From Chloroflexota bacterium (lineage in GTDB: Bacteria; Chloroflexota; Dehalococcoidia; GIF9; UBA5620), in contig JAPLHH010000258.1 of NCBI GenBank assembly GCA_026389735.1, positions 1-7,490 of the forward strand: DNA of 7,490 nt. The letters are read 5' to 3'. The position numbers were made by a program, and so were the translations under genes. The notes below the pieces were generated by a model. The model was given only the letters and a program-made list of their open reading frames with translations, was not told the origin of the DNA and searched no databases. Positions 1 through 5,896 of this stretch are shown here, piece by piece. Within the stretch, counting starts at the first letter, position 1. Each line of letters begins with the position of its first letter.

Positions 1-36
1 AGCTATTGTACTCTTACCGCCAGTTTTCCACAATAA

Positions 37-168
37 CTTGGCGATGCGTGCCAATCTTGGTGCTTGGCAAAGGAGATTAAGGAGTTCGGGAAGCAGGTGT
101 TTGTGAAATACTACAACCACCACCGTTACCATGAAGCCCTAGGCAGTGTTATCCCAGCAAAATACTGA
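37..168 (+). pseudogene. Decayed C-terminal end of an IS3/IS481-type transposase (integrase core tail)
   Basis: The frame ending at the TGA at 166-168 reads FVKYYNHHRYHEALGSVIP near its end. This matches the tail of DDE integrase-core transposases of the IS3/IS481 type, whose usual form is F..YYNH.RYHEALG.VTPADVY. The frame is open only back to a TAA at 34-36. The stretch just before the conserved part (37-72) does not look like transposase, and the protein stops right after the Pro-Ala-Lys-Tyr, where the family normally continues for several residues. No catalytic Asp or Glu region is present, because the window begins here. I read this as a fragment of an old insertion that is no longer functional. 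The exact IS family is uncertain, since IS3 and IS481 share this tail. Confidence 0.7.
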
Positions 169-174
169 CTCAGC

Positions 175-203
175 TTGACAACGCTAAGTCAACAACTTAA
201 AAT
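175..203 (+). promoter_or_regulatory. Sigma70-like promoter P1 upstream of the DUF169 gene
   Basis: A consensus -35 box TTGACA lies at 175-180 and a -10 box TAAAAT at 198-203, with the ideal 17-base spacer. It starts seven bases after the transposase stop. The -35 box is also the left half of a small dyad, TTGAC-N8-GTCAA (175-179 and 188-192), which could be an operator. Transcription from here would give a leader of about 70 bases before the DUF169 start. The assignment is by consensus only. Confidence 0.5.
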
Positions 204-220
204 ATTCATTGGCAAGTTGT
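192..220. repeat. 7-bp inverted repeat between the two candidate promoters
   Basis: ACAACTT at 192-198 is the exact reverse complement of AAGTTGT at 214-220, with a 15-base spacer. The left arm touches the -10 box of promoter P1 and the right arm runs into the -35 box of promoter P2. It has no following T-run, so it is a poor intrinsic terminator. It could be a regulator-binding dyad or part of an old IS end. At this size chance is a real alternative. Confidence 0.3.
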
Positions 221-245
221 GCTACAAGTGCTGGCGAGGTATAAT
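217..245 (+). promoter_or_regulatory. Sigma70-like promoter P2 upstream of the DUF169 gene
   Basis: A perfect -10 box TATAAT lies at 240-245, preceded at the ideal 17-base distance by TTGTGC at 217-222, which matches the -35 consensus at its first three bases. The -10 box ends 36 bases before the DUF169 ATG, a typical leader length. The AGGAAG ribosome site at 271-276 follows. Together with P1, the gene has two candidate promoters in 113 bases. Confidence 0.5.
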
Positions 246-281
246 CCGTAAGCTGCATATTATATTTTCAAGGAAGTTGGT

Positions 282-1049
282 ATGAGACCGCTTCAAACCG
301 ATTTATCCATATATAGCAAATTTAATTTTGAGAGGCCACCTTTAGGTATCAAGTTCCTATTCCACAAACCAGAAGGAATAGAGCAGCTAGATAAAAGTCT
401 GGCTTTGTGTGAAATGATTAGAGAAGCACATCAAAGAGGAACGCCGTTTTATATGAGTAAAGACAATGAGAATTGTTTCGGGCTAATACCATTGGGAATG
501 AAGTTTCCAATAGAGAGTGTTATGACCTACGCAGAAGCCGGCGAAGTGGGACCTAAATTCGAAATCTACCAGGAGCCACGCGCTAACAGAAGAATCTATG
601 ATCGCATTCCGAGATTGGCGGAAGGTAGTGTTAACTATGTCGCCTTCTCCCCATTAGACAAATTAACATTCGATCCAGACCTCTTAATTCTTACCACCAC
701 TATCAGCCAAGCAGAAATCGTGCTGAGGGCTATGAGCCATTCGACCGGGGAGATTTGGGCCCCCAAAACGACACCTGTATTGGCATGTGCCTGGCTTTTC
801 GTCTATCCATATAAAAGCGGCAAAGTGAATTACATGGTTACCGGGTTGGGCTATGGTATGAAAAATAGAAAAGTATTACCGGAAGGGCTGATGCTTATAT
901 CTATTCCATGGGATTGGATACCCACTATAACGCAGAACCTACAGGAAATGGATTGGGTTCCCGGGCCATTTAAAGATACTTATGAAGAGTTTCTCGCACG
1001 AGCTGAAAGAATAGGGGGCGAAGTCGTCAAAGAGTCTCAGAATTTCTAA
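282..1049 (+). CDS. DUF169 family protein
   Basis: This 255-residue protein looks like a full-length member of the DUF169 family (Pfam PF02596), which is uncharacterised and common in anaerobic bacteria and archaea. The N-terminal part shows the family pattern: RPPLGIKF (18-25), then a Cys-containing helix LALCEMIREA (40-49), a Gly-x-Pro-Phe-Tyr turn (53-57) and NCFGLIPLGM (64-73). Cys43 and Cys65 sit where family members keep cysteines, and a third, Cys169, is in VLACAW. Near residues 187-196 many relatives have a Gly-Cys-x-Gly motif; here it reads TGLGYGMKNR, so that cysteine is missing. There is no signal peptide or membrane segment, so the protein is probably cytoplasmic. The start is supported by AGGAAG five bases upstream. 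It lies 114 bases before the transporter genes on the same strand and may or may not be co-transcribed. The family call is firm; the function is unknown. Confidence 0.8.
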   Translation: MRPLQTDLSIYSKFNFERPPLGIKFLFHKPEGIEQLDKSLALCEMIREAHQRGTPFYMSKDNENCFGLIPLGMKFPIESVMTYAEAGEVGPKFEIYQEPRANRRIYDRIPRLAEGSVNYVAFSPLDKLTFDPDLLILTTTISQAEIVLRAMSHSTGEIWAPKTTPVLACAWLFVYPYKSGKVNYMVTGLGYGMKNRKVLPEGLMLISIPWDWIPTITQNLQEMDWVPGPFKDTYEEFLARAERIGGEVVKESQNF

Positions 1050-1077
1050 AACAGATTCACTGAAGTATCGTAGCCGA

Positions 1078-1119
1078 TATCATAATGAAGAGGAGGTGAA
1101 GATGTAAGACTTTATGATA
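1078..1119 (+). promoter_or_regulatory. Leader element: 8-bp inverted repeat enclosing a Shine-Dalgarno and ATG-TAA
   Basis: TATCATAA (1078-1085) is the exact reverse complement of TTATGATA (1112-1119). The 26-base interval between them holds a perfect Shine-Dalgarno, AGGAGGTGA (1091-1099), and at ideal spacing an ATG (1102-1104) followed at once by TAA (1105-1107). In RNA this could form a hairpin with the ribosome site in its loop, though the stem is AT-rich and weak. In DNA it could be an operator dyad, since the left arm overlaps a weak promoter-like pair (TTCACT 1056-1061, TATCAT 1078-1083, 16-base spacer). The repeat and the ribosome site are directly visible; a regulatory role is inference. 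Confidence 0.4.
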
Positions 1120-1167
1120 ACAAGATCTAAAACCATCCTAGAAATTCTGGAAAGGAGAAGCAAGTGA
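1114..1167 (+). other. Possible 17-codon leader reading frame coupled to the binding-protein gene
   Basis: An ATG at 1114 opens MITRSKTILEILERRSK and ends in a TGA at 1165-1167. This stop overlaps the GTG start (1164-1166) of the binding-protein gene in the form GTGA, the classic layout for translational coupling. The start-stop ATG-TAA at 1102-1107 is in the same frame, so the strong Shine-Dalgarno upstream feeds a frame blocked after one codon. The ATG at 1114 is 17 bases beyond that Shine-Dalgarno and lies in the right arm of the inverted repeat, so it has no good ribosome site of its own. It may be a leader peptide, a decayed one, or chance. Confidence 0.2.
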
Positions 1168-2396
1168 GAAAAAGGTTATTGTTAATCCTGTTATCATTGT
1201 TGTTAGTCGTCAGCTTGGTGGCTATCAGCTGTGGAGGAGCAGGACCAACCACGCCAACCACGCCAACCCCACCGCCGCCAGAAGTACAGACTTTGCGGAT
1301 TGGTTTTATTACTGGTTTGACGGGCTGGGCTTCAGTTGGTACTGTCCACCAAGTGCACGGAGCAACAGTAGCAGTGGAAATGCTGAATGAGAGAGGCGGT
1401 CTGACTATTAATGGGCAGAAATACGAGATTGAACTTGTCGTTGAGGACGACAAGTCTACCACCGATGGCTCCGTGGCTGCAACTAATAAGCTGATCTATG
1501 ACGAGAACATTAAGTTCATCGGTGGATATCCATTGTGGTTCGCTGCGGCAAGCAAAGATATATGTGAGCCGGAAAAGATACTCCGCGCCATAGTCTGGAC
1601 TTGTCTTACGCCTGGAGAAATAGGCCCGGACACACCATATACATTCCTTTGTGCTAGTGCTACCCTCGAACAGGCTGTGGCTGTTCTAGACTATATCGTG
1701 CAGGCACATCCGGAGGTAAAAACCCTTGCCTGCGTTGCCCCAGATGACGGCGCTATACAATATATTTGGCCAGAGGTTATGAGTATGCTTGAAGCGCGTG
1801 GGCTTTCGAGGGCAGGTGACCTCATTGTTTATCCTAATGACATGGTTGACCCTAGCCCTATAGCGGCAAAACTGGTAGCTCGCGAGGCGGATGCCATACT
1901 GCACGTGAACGGATGGGCACCTCACGCGGGTGGTATCCTTAAGGCGGTGCGAGAGCTGGGTGACGAAAGGTTCTATTTCGGTGCCGTGCCTTGCTCTGCC
2001 GCCGAGGTCTTGGCCATTTGTGGCGAGGCAGCAGCAACGAATTTCTCCTGTGTAAATCCTATGCTAGGGGTTTCCGGCAATCCACCTCTTCTGGAGGAAG
2101 TAGGAGCGAGGCTCGCAAGCGAATATGGGGGGGACCTAAATCTGCTGGCTCTTAACGGTTTCGATTGCGTGTGGGTCATGGCACAGGCCATTGAAGCGGC
2201 ACAAAGCCTTGACACGACTGCAGTAAGGGACGCGTGGGAGCAGATGGACCCCATTGAAACTGTATACGGAACGGGACATCTGGGCGGAGCAAAAACCTAC
2301 GGAATCATGCACGCCGTTGCCAAGCCCGTTGCGTTACAGCTTCTCGACAATGGCGAAGTGAAGTTCGGTGCATGGATGGAGGTTCATCTCCCATAG
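1164..2396 (+). CDS. Substrate-binding lipoprotein of a branched-chain amino acid (HAAT) type ABC transporter
   Basis: This protein of 410 residues binds the substrate outside the membrane for the permease encoded downstream. It starts with Met-Arg-Lys-Arg and a hydrophobic stretch (5-21), then Ala-Ile-Ser-Cys with Cys23 as the likely lipid-anchor residue. The lipobox is slightly unusual, with Ala at -3 and Ile at -2. A Gly/Thr/Pro-rich linker (24-39) follows, as is common in Chloroflexota lipoproteins. From about residue 43 it has the type-1 periplasmic-binding fold of the LivJ group (Peripla_BP_6), seen in LRIGFITGLTGWASVGT, in the AVEMLNERGG helix, and in VVEDDKST. The GTG start at 1164 is supported by AAAGGAG at 1151-1157. 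A run of seven G at 2127-2133 does not break the frame. A strong hairpin follows the gene. The ligand cannot be named: the family binds branched-chain amino acids but also amides, urea and aromatic acids. Confidence 0.9.
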   Translation: MRKRLLLILLSLLLVVSLVAISCGGAGPTTPTTPTPPPPEVQTLRIGFITGLTGWASVGTVHQVHGATVAVEMLNERGGLTINGQKYEIELVVEDDKSTTDGSVAATNKLIYDENIKFIGGYPLWFAAASKDICEPEKILRAIVWTCLTPGEIGPDTPYTFLCASATLEQAVAVLDYIVQAHPEVKTLACVAPDDGAIQYIWPEVMSMLEARGLSRAGDLIVYPNDMVDPSPIAAKLVAREADAILHVNGWAPHAGGILKAVRELGDERFYFGAVPCSAAEVLAICGEAAATNFSCVNPMLGVSGNPPLLEEVGARLASEYGGDLNLLALNGFDCVWVMAQAIEAAQSLDTTAVRDAWEQMDPIETVYGTGHLGGAKTYGIMHAVAKPVALQLLDNGEVKFGAWMEVHLP

Positions 2397-2413
2397 GTGA
2401 GTTGTGCATGCCA

Positions 2414-2454
2414 CGAAAACCGGGGGAGAGCTATTAACCCTCCCCCGGTTTTCG
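2414..2454 (+). terminator. Strong hairpin terminator between binding-protein and permease genes
   Basis: The arms CGAAAACCGGGGGAG (2414-2428) and CTCCCCCGGTTTTCG (2440-2454) are perfectly complementary over 15 bases, with an 11-base loop. The run of four T lies inside the right arm rather than after it, and the arms are symmetric (A4 on one side, T4 on the other), so it could act on either strand. It begins 18 bases after the binding-protein stop and ends 35 bases before the permease start. The likely role is partial termination or protection of the upstream mRNA, giving more binding protein than membrane subunits. Confidence 0.8.
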
Positions 2455-2489
2455 GATAGGCGATGTGAGGAATTAAGAGATAAGCACCA

Positions 2490-3350
2490 GTGGAACTGAC
2501 AACAACTACGTTGATAAATATGTTGGTTCTGTCATCAATGTATATATTGGTGGCGCTGGGTTTTGCCTTTCTCTTTAGCATCATGGGTATCCTGAATTTT
2601 GCCCATGGTGCCATATACATGGTCGGCGGTTATATCTGCTACCAATTTGCCGTGGAATATGGTTTGAATCAGTGGCTATCGCTGCTGCTGTCAGTGTTAA
2701 TAGTAGCTTCATTAGGACTATTCTTGGAGAAGTTCTGTTTCCGCCCCTTTTTCGGTGATTTAAACCGTACCATAGTTGTATGCATAGGCATTATTGTAGT
2801 TCTGGAGACTACGGTCAATATACTAGTAGGGACTTCTACAAGGTCGCTACCCGCCTTTGTCCCAGGCATTCTCAGGGCTGGTGCTATCTCGCTTAGCGCA
2901 GAGAGACTGGTAACTTTCCTTATTGGTGGTACCCTTCTAGCGGCAATCATCTGGTTTATAAGAAGGACTAAACAAGGGCAGCAAATGCAGGCTGTTTCTC
3001 AAAACTTCGAGGGAGCTGCCTTGCAGGGGATTGATGTCCACCGTATTTCTGCCCTCGCCTGTGTCATGGCCTGCGGCTTGGCAACGGTGGCAGGGTGCCT
3101 AATGGGTGCTTTTTTGAGCTTGACCCCCTTTATGGGGGATTACATGCTAGTAAAAGCACTTGAGCTTGTTATCTTAGGTGGTATAGGAAGCATGGGTGGT
3201 ATATTTTTTGCCGGGCTCATTATCGGTAGCCTAGACGCCACTTTGCCCCTGTTTATTAGCGGGGCTGCTAGTCAAGCAATTGCTCTTGGCATAATCGTAA
3301 CTCTTCTGCTGTTCCGACCACAGGGGTTCTTTGGCCGTGAGGCGGTATAA
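2490..3350 (+). CDS. livH: LivH-like inner-membrane permease of the HAAT ABC transporter
   Basis: This protein of 286 residues is one of the two membrane-spanning subunits of the importer. It is hydrophobic throughout, with about eight membrane segments by eye, and is close to the usual LivH length. Family marks are MGILNFAHGAIYMVGGY (32-48), the cytoplasmic stretch with FEGAALQGIDV that meets the ATPases, LGGIGSMGG in the later part, and RPQGFFG near the C-terminus (276-282). The chosen start is the GTG at 2490, which gives the N-terminus expected for the family. Its ribosome site is weak (AAGAGA at 2475-2480). An ATG at residue 11 is less likely because it would cut into the first membrane helix. 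Only 35 bases separate it from the terminator hairpin, so it is probably expressed by read-through. The symbol reflects family membership, not a proven leucine substrate. Confidence 0.88.
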   Translation: MELTTTTLINMLVLSSMYILVALGFAFLFSIMGILNFAHGAIYMVGGYICYQFAVEYGLNQWLSLLLSVLIVASLGLFLEKFCFRPFFGDLNRTIVVCIGIIVVLETTVNILVGTSTRSLPAFVPGILRAGAISLSAERLVTFLIGGTLLAAIIWFIRRTKQGQQMQAVSQNFEGAALQGIDVHRISALACVMACGLATVAGCLMGAFLSLTPFMGDYMLVKALELVILGGIGSMGGIFFAGLIIGSLDATLPLFISGAASQAIALGIIVTLLLFRPQGFFGREAV

Positions 3351-3365
3351 GAAAGATGCATAGAT

Positions 3366-4352
3366 ATGATTGAGAAGCGTCTTTCTATAAGGGATGGGAG
3401 GAGACTGGTCAAGCCCTCTGCCTATGGAGGGCTGGTTATCATCCTATCCTTACTTCCGTTATTCATTAAGTCGCCCTATTGGATTCACATTTTTATCATA
3501 ACTTTCGTATACATCATAGCCACTGTTAGCCTGCGTGTGATAAGTATTTCGGGTCAGTTCCCCCTCGCTCATGCCGCTTTCATGGGCATTGGGGCTTACG
3601 CTTCCGCTGTAGTATCAAAAGAGTTGGGCTGGACTCCCTGGCTCACCATCCCTCTGGGAGCAGTGGTGGCGATGGCCATTGGGATTTTTATAGGTTACCC
3701 ATTCGCCAGACTGAGGGCGCTGTACTATGCTATGGTGAGCCTTTTCTTTGGGGTAGGAGTATTGCAGGTGTTTTCTGTGTTCCAAAGGTGGACCGGTGGT
3801 TATAGCGGCCTCATGAGTATACCGCATCTATTCCCCACTGCTACCTCCAAGCTGCCTTACTACTATTTCTTTCTAGGGTTAACCTCAATCTGCCTTTTAG
3901 CCCTTTACAGGTTCGAGTTCTGCCGCATTGGCGTAAGTCTGAAGGCTATCGCCCAATCATACCTGGTAGCATCCAGTGTTGGTATAAATGAAGCCCGGTA
4001 TAGAGTTCTGGCCCTGGCTGTAGGCTGCTTCTTTGTTGGCCTAGCTGGCGCTGCCTACGCTCATTATAATTTGACGCTGTCATACACTAGCTTTGACATG
4101 CTAGCAACCCTGTGGCTCTTTATGTATACGCTAATAGGTGGGATAGGAAGCTTTGCCGGACCTATTGTCGGAACCGCTGTTCTATTTATAATTCCAGAGC
4201 TTTTCCGTGGACTGAGAGAGTTTTTGCCGTACCTTTCTGCTGCCATACTGTTTATAGTGGTCTTTGTAATGCCCCAAGGCCTTGTTGGTTTACCTCAGCT
4301 AGTCAGGTCATGGTTTATAGAACTTCGTAAAAGGGTTACTCATGCTTCTTGA
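3366..4352 (+). CDS. livM: LivM-like inner-membrane permease of the HAAT ABC transporter
   Basis: This second membrane subunit has 328 residues and pairs with LivH to form the transport channel. A short charged N-terminus (1-16) is followed by hydrophobic helices. The LivM signature SGQFPLAHAAFMGIGAY is at 62-78; the usual form has Ser-Leu-Gly-His where this protein has Pro-Leu-Ala-His. Later marks are SSVGINEARYRVLALAVG, which contains the cytoplasmic coupling region, then LIGGIGSFAGPIVGT, and MPQGLVGL close to the end. The ATG start lies 15 bases after the LivH stop with only a weak upstream GAAAG. The last 11 bases overlap the next gene, indicating translational coupling to the ATPase. A standard single-domain LivM has no ATPase fused to it, and neither does this one. 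Confidence 0.88.
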   Translation: MIEKRLSIRDGRRLVKPSAYGGLVIILSLLPLFIKSPYWIHIFIITFVYIIATVSLRVISISGQFPLAHAAFMGIGAYASAVVSKELGWTPWLTIPLGAVVAMAIGIFIGYPFARLRALYYAMVSLFFGVGVLQVFSVFQRWTGGYSGLMSIPHLFPTATSKLPYYYFFLGLTSICLLALYRFEFCRIGVSLKAIAQSYLVASSVGINEARYRVLALAVGCFFVGLAGAAYAHYNLTLSYTSFDMLATLWLFMYTLIGGIGSFAGPIVGTAVLFIIPELFRGLREFLPYLSAAILFIVVFVMPQGLVGLPQLVRSWFIELRKRVTHAS

Positions 4353-5103
4353 AATCAGCGGACTAACAAAGTATTTTGGCGGTTTGGCGGCTGTTTCCCA
4401 ACTTGACATGTGTGTCAACGAAGGAGAGATAGTTGGCTTAATCGGTCCCAACGGCGCCGGAAAAACAACTGTCTTTAATTTGATAACCGGAGTATTCCCA
4501 CCGACCAAAGGGCGAATGATTTTTGATGGAACAGATATAATTGGCAGAAAACCACATGTGATTGCCGTGCTGGGAATAGGTCGGACTTTTCAGCTAAACC
4601 CTCTTTTTGCTGATTTTACCGTCCTAGAAAATGTAAAAGCATCATTTCATCTTCGCCCAAGGTCAAACTTGCTAGATACTTATTTTAATACTTCTACCTA
4701 CCGCCGTAACGAAGCGTATATCTTAGACCAGTCCCTGGAAATCTTACAGTTGGTGGGACTGGATAAAGTTAAGGATGAGCTGGCTAAGAATCTACCTCAC
4801 GGGTATCAAAAGATGCTGGGCATTGCTAGAGCCTTGGCGGTTAAGCCGAAATTGCTGTTACTCGATGAGCCAATAGCCGGGATGAACCCAGATGAAATCG
4901 AGTTTACTATAACAGCCATTAAAAAAACACGGCGGCAAGGGGTGACTATCGTGTTGGTGGAGCACAACATGCGGATTATGGACTTATGTGACCGGGTTGT
5001 AGTTATTAACTTTGGACAAAAAATTACTGAAGGCTTGCCCGAAGAGGTGAGGGAGAACAAAGAGGTAATTCGAGCTTACTTTGGTGGTGAATATGTTGCT
5101 TAG
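4342..5103 (+). CDS. livG: LivG-like ATPase of the HAAT ABC transporter
   Basis: This cytoplasmic ATPase of 253 residues drives transport together with LivF. It has Walker A GPNGAGKTT (35-43), Q-loop Gln84 in RTFQ, Walker B LLLLDE (171-176) and the switch His208 in VEHN. The ABC signature is degenerate: it reads LPHGYQ (151-156) instead of LSGGQ. Loose signatures of the type LxYGxQ are normal for LivG. The C-terminal tail ITEGLPEEVRENKEVIRAYF is the extension typical of this subfamily (BCA_ABC_TP_C). An AAAAGGG upstream serves as ribosome site, inside the end of livM, and the gene overlaps livM by 11 bases and livF by 11 bases. All core catalytic residues are present, so it should be active. 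Confidence 0.9.
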   Translation: MLLEISGLTKYFGGLAAVSQLDMCVNEGEIVGLIGPNGAGKTTVFNLITGVFPPTKGRMIFDGTDIIGRKPHVIAVLGIGRTFQLNPLFADFTVLENVKASFHLRPRSNLLDTYFNTSTYRRNEAYILDQSLEILQLVGLDKVKDELAKNLPHGYQKMLGIARALAVKPKLLLLDEPIAGMNPDEIEFTITAIKKTRRQGVTIVLVEHNMRIMDLCDRVVVINFGQKITEGLPEEVRENKEVIRAYFGGEYVA

Positions 5104-5800
5104 GATGAAACACGTAACGGCGCACTATGGAAAATCCATGGCATTAGATAACGTTTCGCTAGAAGTTGCCGAAGGGTCCGTGGTTAGTATTATTGGTGCT
5201 AATGGAGCCGGTAAAAGCACTATTTTGTGGGTTATATCCGGGCTGAAACCATTAACATCAGGAGAGGTGTGGTTTGGGGATAAAAGGATAGATGGTATGG
5301 AAACTACTGAAATTGTGAAACTGGGTATCGTACAAGTTCCCGAAGGTCGGAAACTTTTTCCTTATCTTACTGTTCTGAGCAATCTCAAACTTGGCGCCAG
5401 TTTACGCAAAGATAAGGCTGGTATAAACAAGGACATGGACGAGGTCTTTGAGCGCTTCCCTATATTATGGGAGAGACGCAATCAACAGGCCGGGACATTA
5501 AGCGGGGGTGAGCAGCAGATGTTAGCCATTGCTCGCGGCTTAATGGCCAAACCAAGGCTGTTCTTAATGGATGAGTCTTCATTGGGATTGGCACCTATAG
5601 TGGTTGATGAACTGGCTAAGGTGATTAAGGATATTAATCGAAGGGGAGTTAGCGTTCTTTTGGTAGAACAAAATGTTCCCTTAGCCCTCAGGGTAGCCAA
5701 TAGGGGTTATGCACTACAGGTTGGCAGAGTCGTTCTTGAAGGTGACATCGACGAATTTAAGTCTACTTCGACTGTCAGGAGAGCATACTTAGGAGGATAA
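5093..5800 (+). CDS. livF: LivF-like ATPase of the HAAT ABC transporter
   Basis: This second ATPase has 235 residues from the chosen start. Walker A GANGAGKST is at 35-43, the Q-loop is Gln81 in VQVPEGR, the signature LSGGEQQ is at 136-142, and the Walker B Asp160-Glu161 is followed by SSLGLAP. Most relatives have Pro after the Asp-Glu; here it is Ser. The switch His is Gln193 (VEQN), which is usual for LivF. I chose the ATG at 5093 because it gives the family N-terminus MLLRMKHVTAHYG and has GGTGG at 5083-5087 as ribosome site. TTG 5081 and GTG 5084/5087 are in frame but would add four or fewer unsupported residues. It ends the + strand transporter operon and overlaps livG by 11 bases. Confidence 0.9.
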   Translation: MLLRMKHVTAHYGKSMALDNVSLEVAEGSVVSIIGANGAGKSTILWVISGLKPLTSGEVWFGDKRIDGMETTEIVKLGIVQVPEGRKLFPYLTVLSNLKLGASLRKDKAGINKDMDEVFERFPILWERRNQQAGTLSGGEQQMLAIARGLMAKPRLFLMDESSLGLAPIVVDELAKVIKDINRRGVSVLLVEQNVPLALRVANRGYALQVGRVVLEGDIDEFKSTSTVRRAYLGG

Positions 5801-5896
5801 ACAGCTATCAGATTCCCGAAGGAGTGATAAAGATAACTTAGTTTGGGTAGATTATTCACCCCCTAAAGTGTCCGGTTTCAATGGTTCACGCTAGTT
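5801..5896. other. Convergent intergenic gap with no clear terminator; IS-end-like motif
   Basis: This gap separates the + strand transporter operon from the minus-strand hydrolase. I see no strong hairpin with a T-run; only four- or five-base dyads such as TATCA/TGATA near 5806-5828. AAAGTGTCCGGTTT, near 5865-5878, resembles the terminal repeats of some IS3-type elements (AAAGTGTCCGGTTTT from memory), but no partner end or transposase lies next to it. The match could be chance. Confidence 0.3.

Noticed and set aside
1127..1462. Open frame of 111 codons on the minus strand over the start of the binding-protein gene
   Set aside because: It overlaps a well-supported gene, has low-complexity composition created by the Thr/Pro linker codons, and shows no domain or ribosome site.
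2127..2133. Run of seven G in the binding-protein gene as a frameshift site
   Set aside because: The zero frame continues intact with normal family sequence on both sides, and there is no sign of an alternative product.
1686..2254. Minus-strand open frames inside the binding-protein gene (1686-1925 and 1973-2254)
   Set aside because: They are antisense to a conserved coding region, with no recognisable domain; they are by-products of the real frame.
5789..5797. AGGAGG-like sequence at the very end of livF as a ribosome site for a further + strand gene
   Set aside because: It is simply the codons for the C-terminal Leu-Gly-Gly, and no open frame of note follows on the + strand in the gap.
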